64,000 nt of DNA from Certhia americana. Lineage: Eukaryota; Chordata; Aves; Passeriformes; Certhiidae. Made by a program: the position numbers and the translations under genes. The stretch spans positions 88,069,277 to 88,133,276 of the forward strand of contig CM031858.1 of assembly GCA_018697195.1 (NCBI GenBank), written 5' to 3'. The number at the start of each line of letters is the position of its first letter. The stretch's first letter is position 1. The notes under the pieces were generated by a model that searched no databases, was not told the DNA's origin, and saw nothing but the letters and a program-made list of their open reading frames with translations. Shown in pieces: positions 36,801 to 48,800 of the stretch.

Positions 36801-39800
36801 ATTCTTTCATCAGTGTATGCACTTAATTCCCATTATTTTTATTGGCAGTAACACATGACTATTTAAAGGCACAATAAACTCCATAAAGTGCAATTAGCTA
36901 CTCAGTTTTGCTAGCATCTTTCTACTGCAATATTTTAAAGTGCCTCCTCGACACTCAGAATTTCTCCCACTGTGCAGTGGTAAACTTATGCCCAACTTGC
37001 CAGAGTAATGCTGATTGTTAGCTGGAAAAAGAGAAATTAATCTTTTCCAGAAATGTATTCTAAGCCAAGTTCTGTTTGGCTTCACATCTGTGTAGGTCAG
37101 GAAGAAGTGCAATGTAATCTGTGCTCCCACGTATTTGATGGAGGAGGACAAGGAGATTTCCCTCGATTCTCACTCAAGTAATAGGATTTCTGGAAATGAA
37201 GGCACTTGCTCCTGCCCACCTTTAAGTTACTGGGAGCCAAACCTCTAAAAACTTCAGTCAATACACAAGAAGTTGTTTCTCTCTGTGGAGTCTGATTTAA
37301 AGTTAGGTATACTGATTTTCTCAAAGTGGGTTTTGTGATAGCAAGGTTTTGTTACACTCTTAACAGCAAACAAAATAGGCAATGCCTGTTAACAATCACA
37401 TAGCCTAAGAAAATAATTGTGACAAAATTAATAAATGCAGTTTCTCAAAATTAAAATCTCATTCCCTCTGCTGAAGAAAAGTATAGTTTTCTTTTCAGTG
37501 AGAGCGTAGGCACAAGCCTTTGTAACCCTCTGCTCTCACTTAACTCATTTGCCAGAGATCCAGAAAATACCTGGTGCCATGAAAGCTAACTAATTTTGCA
37601 GGCATGCCAGGCACAGATCCTAGGCCTTCAGGCAGCTCTGGACTTGTGTAGAGCCCCACTCTGCCATCCTGGCTACCCACAGTGGTGGCAGGATTACACA
37701 GCTGGGTTAGTCAGACAGCAGGTTCTGCCCATCCACAGCTGGGGCTACGGCGACACCCAACACAAAGGGGTTAAAGAACAACCCTGAAAGGGTGTCAGAG
37801 CACGTAGAGAATTCAGCAAAAGGTGTTAAAGTAGTCACTGTCACTAAATCATGCCGACAAATTTTTCTTGGATAGAGAAGACAGAGAATATTAAGCCACA
37901 TTGAAATAAAACAGCCATAAACAAATTTTCCACTAATGAAAAGTTCTAGAGGGAGAGGAAAGCACATGCCTTGGAGGGGAAGAGAGAACAGACTCATCAT
38001 GTTTTAGAAGTGGCACAGTTTTCACCATAATCTAATAATGTAACAACAACAACAAAAAATCGGTGTACTTCAGCTACGTGGGATGCAGCCCACTCGCCTT
38101 CAGGCACTTACCAGAGGCCCCTATTCCAGCAGCACAGTTGCCTTAGGCTCTCTCTCCTGGAGAGAGGCGCCTCCAGCCAGCAAAGAGCGCTCTGTGCAGA
38201 GGAGATGTGCACCACAGAGCGAGAGCGGTGCGGAGAGCAGCGGGACGGGCTGGGGAAACACACGGGGTACGGCTCCCGGCCAGACTGCACTGTCACCGGT
38301 CAGCTGGAGCCACTGTCACCGAGGGAAGGGCATCGCAGAAATGGAAAGAACAGAGAAACTCAGCACAGGGACTGTGAGGCCAGGGGGAGGAGAGATGGAG
38401 GAAACAAAACTCAGTTTGGAAAGATGCACGGTGCTGTGGCTGGGGAACGGCAGTTCGGGTGGGTGGCCTTCCATGTGGATGGAGGAGCAAGGCAGGAAGA
38501 GACTTGGAGGTGGGTGTTAGTCAGCAGGCCAGGAACTAAGGATCTGAAATAACATCAGCCACCAACACAGGCAGTGAAGGTTCTGAGCTTCAGAACAACC
38601 AGCCTGGCTCAACTGAGTTCCACTGCTCCCACCACATTTGGATCACTGCTCACATGCAGCATTCAGCTTCAGGTCCTACACTTGCAACCAACTACGGGCA
38701 GGCTGGAGGAGTGGTAACAAAAGCAACAGGGATTAACATGGGATTTTCAAGGAAAGAGTCAATTTATTAAATTAAATTTGTCTGCCATGAAATGATTTAA
38801 GTGGAAAATGTAACACTGACCAATGTTTGTGAAGGGATAAAAGAAAAAAATTAAAAATTTAACACCGACAAACAAATCATGGATTTAGACTGCAGGTAAG
38901 AAGAAAGAAAACATAATAAATATTGGAACAACTTCCTACAGATTTAGCTGCTCAGTCTTACCCTGCTGGTTTGTATATACTTCCATCATTGTGCCATCTT
39001 AGGGCCAGTAAGCTCTGGAACAGACTCCCCAAGGAAAAGAGAGCCATTATCTCACCATCAAGAATTTAAAAAAATCCCAGAGTTTGCAAGAATACCATGA
39101 GAGTATAAAACAGCATGACTGCTAGGAAAGAGGGCCCTGATCACCTCATGGGCTAGGATTTTTGGTAGCTAGAGTCATTATACAAAAAATAAAATTACTC
39201 CATTCTTACACACAGGCAGTACCAAAGCAGGCTGTAAATAAGTGGCAATGACATTGCTGTTAGAGCACACTGATCAAATACTTTTGGGTAGAAAAATGAT
39301 CAGTCCTCTTGGACAATCACTTCTGTGTGGAAATGGTTCTCACTTTTATTGGAAGGATGCCAAATGACAGTGAAAACTCAGAAAAAGACACACAGTAAAA
39401 TGTAAAATTTAAAGGCAAATTTCACCCTGGCACTAACTGTGGTAAAAGATTGTAAATCTCAGTGTGAAAGTCACACAATGTCTTGACTATCATTTTTGTC
39501 TGAGAAAACTTCCTCCTGACTCCCTGAAGTATGTCAGGTGTTACTGACAGGTGTTATTGACAGGTGAACATACTAATGGGTATGCACTTGTCTGAATGAA
39601 TGCTAGCAAGGAAAAAAAAAAAAAAAAAGGACAGACACAGAATGGTCAGAAATGAAGACAGGCGGTATGGAAATATATCTCTAGAAATAGTTCTGAAGCA
39701 CTTGATAACTTAGAAGTTGTGGGAGAAGGCAGTCTGTGCAACTGTACTAGAAATTTGAGGTGCAAGGTGCTCCACGTAGAATTGAAATTAATTAATGATA

Positions 39801-42800
39801 GATTTTCACGGAAATAGTATGGAGGAGAGAAGTAGTGCATGTGCCAGTGAATCTACTCTCTAAGAAGAGAGTAGATTTTGTTTGGGATTGGAAACACAGG
39901 AAATAGCACATGATTAGTGGAAGTATCAAAATGTACATTTGAGAAACCTATTTCAGACAAAAAGAATCAATGAGCCAGATTCAATTCTATGGAGAGTGCT
40001 CAGACAGCTGGAGACAGCAGCCCTTACGTATACACAGAAAAGAGACTGGTTATACACAGAAAAGAGACTGGTTAGAATCCACTCATATGGATTTCTAATA
40101 AATGGTGAAAAATCTGAAGATAGGCTCCCTTGTTTTGCTCTAGCTGCTGAAAATGTGGGCACATATATTATTAATGGTTAAGACATATGGGCTGAGTAAA
40201 TGTTGGATGCCAGGGAAATGATGAACACCATTCAGACACATGCAAACTCAACATTAGTAATTACTTTTGTGGAATTCAAATCTGTTCCAGTGTTCAGTGG
40301 CAATTGAACTGTTATGTAAATAAATAATTTTCACCCCTGAGTAGCAAAGGTCTGTTTTTAACACTTTACATTTGTCTTTTTTCCTCAGCAGTGAATAAAA
40401 AGGATTTTGATAATTCCCAGGAAGCTCAAACATTATGAAATATTTGCCTGCTAGTGAAAGTATTTAACTGAGTTAAATAATGTCTGGTCCTTATTTTAGT
40501 TCAAACTAATTTCCACTGAAGACTCTACCCCTTTAATCACACAGATGGAAGGAGGAAGAGAAATACAAAATGGGACAGTTTTTGGCCAGGGTATTTAATG
40601 TTAGACTTCCATTCCTTTACCTTTGCAGCATTAATAATCCCTTCAGGCTATGGGACTTCATGCTATGGAGAGACACTAGTCAGTAAATTTCCACATCGGT
40701 CTGTTCCTTTCTCCATCCTGGAGCTTTCACTTTATGATTGCACATAGGGAGTTACTGTCTACTCTCTGCCTACCCCAACAATAAGTTAGGAAGCCCCCAG
40801 GGCTGCATGTAACAGGTTGGACTTCCATGGCCCCCAGCTGGAACAGAACTTGGCCCTAAAGTCACAAGTAAGCATGCACAGCATTCACTAGTTTGGTTGG
40901 AACATGCAGGTGTCCCTGCATGGATGTCTGACACCAATAAAGGAGGGAAGGAAAGCATATTGTTTACTAACCTTCTGCCTTAATGACCATAATTTTTTTC
41001 TTCAGATCAATTGAGGGATTCACAAGACACAACCTTGGTTCCTGCTTCTGAGTCATGCAGACACCATTCTGGTTTACAACCATCCAGTTTCGGTCATACA
41101 GCAAACCCTGGTTTCCTACTGGCCATTCTGTAACCTGGGAAAGCATTAGGAGGGGATACAAGGGTTAAAAAAATGTTAGTTGCATTAATAGAGTCATGCT
41201 GAAAAAAGAGGGAAAAGAATCCATTAATAAAACTCATGAAATCAGGAAAACTTACGCAAGCCAATGTCAACTTTCTATAAGAGAAACCTTAATTGCAAAT
41301 CAAAGCTAAAGATATCACTGCACAAAGCTGACACCAAAAAAATCAAATTACTCTAAATTGTTACATACTATCATGCAGTTTAACTGAGGTATAAGAACAA
41401 AAAATCTCTGAAACATTCTGAAAACTGTCTTCAGTTTTATACTCATCCATTTTTAGGACCTATTCTCCCAGAAAATTTCTTTTAAATTACAAAGCACAGA
41501 AATTTTACAGGAATTTTATGAATTAAGGCAAAACCCAAACAAACAGGAAGCAGGAAAACTGAAATTCAAAATTCTGAAAAAACTTTTTTTTAATAAAATG
41601 GACCACTTTATCAATTAATCCATTTGAGAAAATCTCCACTACTGAAGCTTCTGGTTTAGTTGGGAGAATAATAGTTTTCATAGATTCCCTTACAACAAAA
41701 CACATTGTCTCCTTTGCTATCTGTTCTTCCATTACTTCTATAACAGTCTTTACACTCAATAGCCCATACAAGAATATTGTCCTTGCTTTCACATATATTT
41801 TTTCTGGTGAAAAGAACATCTGTTTCTGATGCTACACAGATGGTTATCTTGAAATCCAAAAAGGAAGCAATTTTAGTAATGCCTTTGGGCATTAATATCT
41901 GCTTTCTTCTCCAGAATGTTAAAATATTAATACCATTCTTGTAGTATAAAGCTGGCCACTAACATATTCTTCAGCTCATGTATGCTTTCTATTCACTGTT
42001 GAATATGGAGAAAAGTTTACAGCTGAACTTCACTGAATTCTTATAGAAAAGCTAAGCACATCTCAAATGAATTAGCCGACAAAAGACTTCAGCAAAAAAC
42101 TATTGAGTAAAAGATACAGCAAGCACAGCCTGATGCTATGAAGAATAGCATGTCTGGAAGCACTGCCTATATTAATTAAAAATCATATTTTTGTTTATCA
42201 TGTGATCTGGTTGACAGAATCTAAAAACATCTCATTCTTATAAACTTTTTCTGATTTTATAAAAGCCTGCAGAAGCAGTTTGACACTGACAGCCTGACCA
42301 TAGTAAGCTAAAGGCAGGCATGCTAGAACTGAAAACTTAAAGCATCAAACCTGAACTCAAAATAATTCCACTACAGTGCTGCCAACTATACTGAATTCAT
42401 AAAATAGAAAAAAAAAAATAAGAGAAGAAACAGGTTGTATCAACACATTTTATTTACAATATTATTGATCAATTTCTTTTATGCAAGTGTGGATGAAAAA
42501 TTCAGTGATAAATAGAAATTTTAGGTCAGACAGTATCATCTGAAATCCAAGTACCTCAAACTGTCAGCACCTCAACTATGTGAAGCTTCGCCCTGTCTTT
42601 TTTAGGAGAGGAATTATAGCCCACAGGCTGAAATATTAGCTGAAGAACACACTTTTGTTCTTAGTGGAAATTATTCTTTGGAAAGACCAGCATTTTTGGT
42701 TATCCTGTATAATTAGACTACAAAATGCATTTGAACAGCTGGTGATCATCTGAAAGCTGCAAGAATTTCCTGCTAACAAATCTCCCTTCCAAAAAAGAAG

Positions 42801-45800
42801 ATCAATAATTGGTAATATATCCCCCCATGAATCCAACAGACCTTTACAGGATTTGAAAGATACAGAGAATAGGATAAACTTTAAAAACCCAGAAAAATAG
42901 AAAAAGAGCACAAAGTTTCTCAGTTCCCTATTGCAACATTCAGTTGTTTTGGTTCCACGTCAGGACAGCAATCTTATTCAGGAAATAGCTTAAGCATTTG
43001 CTTACCCTTCACTGAAGGCAAGAGAATTTATAAGCAAAACCCCTCTTTAATCAGAACTTCAGGTAGTTCTTACATGCTGGCAGGCATTAAAGGGTAAGCC
43101 CAGATAACTAGCTAGCAGATATTTGGAAAAAAATCAACACCTTCCACTCAAGATACCTCTCTCAGGTCTGAAATAATGGCAACTAACTCCATGCTTCAAT
43201 CACACCACAAATGTGATGCAGCACATGACTACAGGTCCTCAACACATTTTTCCCCTTTCTCTGGGTATTTGCCATTGTAGTGAGAGTCACACATATGTGC
43301 CCTGCAGTGAGTCCCTGTCCTGTCATGGATGTCCTCTGTGCACTGTCAAGTTCCAGCTCCCTCTCCACTTTTCAGCTCACTGTATTGCACGTTGCTAGGA
43401 CCCTGGTAAAGAAAGTTGCAACAACAAAACAACCGTGACGTGCATTGGATGGAGAGCCACAGATGGCTCTGAATTGCCAGAGCTGGTTTGGTGCTGATAC
43501 TGACACTGGAGAGGAGCAAGGAAGAACACATTCATTTCTTCTCTCAGCACTTAGGCCTGTGGCCTGCGCAGAGAATATCCTACCCTTATTTCAAAGAAGG
43601 GATTTCTAAAGGGATTTCTAAAAATCTCTGAAGGGATTGCTAAATTAAAATAGTGCAGGTTAGCATATGGGGCAGTGAGCAACAGTACATTATATAGCCT
43701 ATAACATGATTCCCTGAAATTGCCTGGCCATCTCTGGCTACTGGGACAAATTAAAAATAGGAGGACAGAAGGAACACAGGAAGAGTGTGGTTTTACTGAT
43801 AGATACCAGCCACACAAGTTCATTCCAAGCATGGCAGTTGATGATGCATCCCAGGATCATTCTATGTAAGGTCTTCTCTACCTGTCACAAGGACCACTGC
43901 ATAATACAGCCAGTACCTGGTATTGTCCTATCTGCTTTAGTCCATTTTTTCTTATACCAAAATAAAAAAAATCCACTGCAAAAACATGTGGAGCTGTTTG
44001 GGTTCTTCTTTATTTCAGAATTTTCCGTAAAATATTTTGGGTTGCATTTCTCCCATAGTTCACAGCAATGTCACCATGAAGGCTAACACAGTTTTTGGAC
44101 ACATTAAAGGAATCACTGAAAAGGCTTTAAGTTATCTAAATTTAAAAATATTAGTGGTCTTACATATAATTTATCCACTGATTACCAGGAATTTGCATTG
44201 TATTTCAAATTAAAAGCTAGTTTGTCTTCTCTGTCGAGACACAATTTTTTATGCTCTGAAACCTACTGCAAGAATAATAAAGTTATTAATTAGTTATTTG
44301 TTTAAATTCCTAGCCTCTTTCACTGGGCACACTGTATTATATAATTATGCAAAAGTCATCGATATGAGAGATGTTCCTATTTAAAAATGCATGTTTGAAC
44401 ACATTTTCATGCTGGAAGAAAGAAAGTGGTCTGGGATAGAGGTTACTCCTCTGCTTTTCTCCATTTAATAAAATAATTGTAGGGAAAAGAAAACATGAGA
44501 AGTTGAGTTAGAAAATTCTGCCTTCTGCTTCCATGAGTGTAAGATCTGTGGGACAACAGTGGCCAGGAACACTCCATAAATTCTGCAGAAACCACCTGAC
44601 CTGCAGCAAGCTGACAATCTTCATGCCAAGTTTCATTCTCCCAGCTGCCAAAGCATTCTGCACCCTCATTTTCTCTGGAGGTCAAGAACCTCTCATACTA
44701 AACCACTCAGAATAGAAATCAGAGTTTAGGAGAGGAGGAGATCAAACAGCTGTGAGTTTGCACTCACATCCTCCTCAAGTTTGTCCTCCTGCCGCTAATC
44801 ATCTATCCTGCAACCAGCAAGTCTGTGGGCAGATTTCACTGGCAGATGGGCTGAGTCCTGCACACAGTGAGATGGAATTTTCCACTGTACATATTACTTT
44901 AGGAAAACTCAAGTGATCATCTAGTTACAATAAACACTAGTTACTACACAGACTAAAGGTCTGACCCCCCATACCAGCAGGAGGCCTTTACTTGAACCTA
45001 CAAATCTTTAAGCTTCTGATCTCAAGTATCAAAGTATTACAAGGTGAATGAATTTACTACAGCTCAGTATTTGAATCACTATTACCTTTTCACATCAGCT
45101 AACTGAGAGTTACCCTGTAACTGATAAACATGGAGACCAAATTTTTAATTGGGAAAATACTGTTCTAAATTTCCAGCAACTACAAAGCCTCTAAAGCTAT
45201 TTTAGATTAAAAAAAAAGACACTGCATTTCAATTCTTGGATTCCAATCAAAGACTGAAGCTACATGATTACTACTTCAGAAGTTTATGTGCTTCCTGAAG
45301 TAAGGAGATAATATAATGTTAAATGTGAACTCCATATGAAAAAAGAAACCACTAAACAAATGGCAAAAGAATATTTTGCATATGACTCAGTCTTTTCAAG
45401 ATAAAGCTTAGAGATTATGGTATAATCAATAATTTAGAAGACAAAATAATTTTCAGGATTTGATTCCATTTAATTGTGGTAAGGTTTCTTCTCTAGTGTG
45501 TTTTGCTTCAAACTCCAGTGCATGTGACATACATTGTTTTCCTGTTTCAAGGGGTTACAGGCTGAAGCTGTAGTAATGACATATAAAAACATATATATAG
45601 ACACATATTGGTAGGTAGTGCACTCTGCAGGGTCTGGGTCCTGGCAGCCATGGCTTTCTATTCTATTCTTATTCATTTGGAAGAGACTAAGCCACTTGGT
45701 GATTTAGAATGGGATTAACTGAGTTTTAAAGTTCATTTTACAAATATTGGTCTGAAAGACGGCATTTTTTATTTCTTCTATAGGCAGACAGTGAGATTGG

Positions 45801-48800
45801 CATATCTTTCACAGGCTGGTCATAAATGTGTGACAGGTCTAGAAATGCCAGTCAGACTTTTGGGAAGAAAAAACATGAAGAACATCTGGTAGACAGGAAG
45901 AAGGTAACAAAAGCAAATGTATTTTTTGCAGGGATTTGCTTCAATATAAAACACCCATCAAAAACAAAATACTCATTTGACTTCAACTCCTGCTTTCCCA
46001 ATGCAGTGAAAGCCCTTCCCTCATGAATTTGTTAGGTCAACTTCTACTGTTTTTTCATATGCACTCATGTATCTTCTATAAACCACATGTGGAGATGCAC
46101 TAAAATTAATTTTTAAGTAGAGGAGGAGAAGAGGTGAATGCTCTTTATAATGAAATTCCAATCCCTTCCAATACCGTACACTCAATTCAGTATTTATTTA
46201 ATTTTCTGTTACTCTGTGGCAATACAGTCACTGGCAGTACTTAGATAACAGGGCTCTAATGTGGCTGAGGCTTTGTCATAAAAAAATCAAAACAGACATC
46301 AAAAAATTACTCTAGACATGAGGAATTAAACCTCATAATGTAGTTCCAGTTCTTATATCTATCTTTAAATTATTCAGATCAGCTAGTGTTAGCTGCATAA
46401 TCTAAGTTGCCTTGGATTCCTCTTGTAGTCAATGAAAAGAAACAGAAATAGCCAGGAAAATTTATTTCTCCTACTGCAGGTGCTTATTTTATGCTAAAAT
46501 GAATAAGCAGGTATCCATCTCTCATTGCTTACAGAAGTGTTGAACTGTAGAGGTGGAAGCTAAGGTGAGGTGAGCCCTGTTTTCACTCTGGGCCCTGGAA
46601 CACATGACTGGCACAAGCATTACATATGAGGCATGGGGATTTCCCCCCTTCATAGAGAATTGCAGTCTAGTCTGCTGGGAGTACCAGGTTTGTGCGGTTT
46701 ATCACCCAAAGCTATTTCCCCTCACACAGCTCGAAGAGGAGAAACCTGGCTCAGGTTGTGGGGAAACATAAGATTTCTTTCATGCTGAGGTATGTCTTAC
46801 CTGCTCCTGGGCACAATCACTTCAAAGCCTTCCTAGTGCTGAATGTTGTGGCATGTATCTCACAACACCAGCCTGCATGTCAAAAATAGAACTTAACCCC
46901 AAAGGCTCATGAATACTGCCAGTGTATTTCAGCTGCTTCTATACCGGACTTCTGTAATACAGCTATGAAAACTGCAACACTTCAACAACGGTTAAAAAAT
47001 TATCACATGAAATGGGCAATTAATTTGATTTTCTAAACAGTTTGATCTAGTGGGAGGTTAATAAGGGGTGGAAATTGTTTGTTTGGTCTCACTTAATGCT
47101 CAGGATTGTGCCTCTGAATTAAAGACATCATAAGCCAAACCAAATTTAAAAATACAGATGTTTTGTTGATCATTTAATAGTGTTTAATTGCCCAACCTCT
47201 CTGCACTGAGAAAAAACCCAAACAACAAAACATGATCAAATCAGCTGAGAAGCCCTATTTAAAATTCAGGGGATTCGTCACTGGATTTGACCCCAATTTT
47301 CTCTCAGATGTGAGACACTGACCTACACCAGTAAGTTTTCATAGGGAAAGTTATACCATTATTGACATTCATTAAATCACATCCCAGTATGGTACTAAGC
47401 AGAGTGACATTCTAGGTCATGTGTGGGCCATACACCTATTTCATCATGCATTATTTAAAAAAAAAAAAAATCTAATCTAAGGTGATGATATTATTAACTT
47501 GGTTAAAAAAAAGCAATTAAAATCTTCAAAGAGCAAACTTTCAAATAGCACAGCAACACTTAAATGTCATATTTCTGTTGCAAATGTATTTTTAATGATA
47601 ACATTTCTTTGTAATGTAAATCAGCCGCCTCTCAATTATAACATGTTAATCAAGTTATTTCTCAATTGCTGCCTACCCATCAATGCCTGCAAGTCCATCA
47701 CATGTCATTCTGTAAAAGCATACTAATTACTTGATTATATTTTAGTCAAGTTTTGCAAATCCAACTATTTTCTTCAAGACAGCATATTATGTGCAGATTT
47801 GGCTGTTGTGGGGGAGGGAAGAGAAGAAGACACATTTACCCCTCCCCTGTAACTTCAGCCTAATTGAAAATTCTTCAAGGTAGCCTAACACATTGGACTT
47901 GATCCCAGAAACTGGAAAAAAGAAACACACTGCTTACTAGTATCTCATGAGGATGAGCTGAACAAATGCTTCTGAATGGTTCAAATCACATACCTCAAAT
48001 GCAGAGCAGGATTTGACTGGGTAGAGGTAAATTTTGGTGATGGTGATGGGCTTGCCACCTTGTCTACACATTGGCACTGCAGTCTCACAAACAGCTTCCC
48101 TTATACTTTCTGCCACAGGCTGCAGTGGCTGCCAGCTGCCAGTTGTCTCTGCCTCAGTTGGAATATTCCTGAGTTCTCTGTCTGAGATTTGCAGTATTGG
48201 AGACGATTTATCTGCACTGATAAAAGAAAGGTGGTCATCTGGAACGGACTTGGTCGTCGGCTTTGTAACAGACTGGAAAGGAATCTCAGCATCTGATTTG
48301 GAGAGTCTGGTGGCTATGATGAAATTCAAAAAAGTCTGTGCATCTTCGAAAGAAGACATATAGCCAAAGGATATTCTCACAGAACCAGTGGGACGTCCAT
48401 CAACTAGGTCTATGTTATCTCCACAGACATGGCCAGCCTAGTTTGAAATAGGAAGAAAAACAGAGAGCTGTCATGATACTTGGCTTTTTTTTCTCTATAA
48501 TTTTACCTAGTTATTAATGAATCTCTTAATTCTAACCTGAAAAGCTGTTGTAAAAAATAGTAGGTTAACTCATCTGTGGAAGAATGGTTAGAGAATAAGG
48601 GACATGTAGATCTGCATCAGTCTGCAGGTGCAGAGTTAGCAAAGGTTAAGACTCAGCTTAGCTGACAAAGACACTGTGTCCTTGTAGGAGGGTGTCATAA
48701 CAACAACGGAGTTTTGTAGCTGATAAAGAGAGAAAGGAATGTTAACATTGATCCACAAGTGTAAGAAACTAAGAGGAGTTAACATTTCTGTAAGTAGCCA

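Larger units (their letters stand above)
35164..40971 (-). other. MOCOS intron between exons C and D (5.8 kb)
   Basis: Donor GTTAGT at 40971, acceptor CCACCTAG at 35164. It contains a C-rich run near 35.97 kb (G-rich on the MOCOS strand), the CpG-dense patch at 38.09-38.35 kb, a possible CR1-like fragment near 39.0-39.1 kb too diverged to call, a perfect hairpin at 39850 and a 22-bp tandem duplication at 40029. Confidence 0.85.

Noticed and set aside
38083..38520. 145-codon plus-strand open frame
   Set aside because: Overlapping open frames on both strands reflect the high GC of the patch; no protein family is recognisable.
39000..39170. Possible CR1-like fragment (CTCTGGAACAGACTCCCCAAG...)
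   Set aside because: One suggestive phrase, but the flanks do not follow a CR1 consensus I can recall.
47976..48363. Plus-strand open frames opposite MOCOS exon B
   Set aside because: Shadows of the real exon on the other strand.
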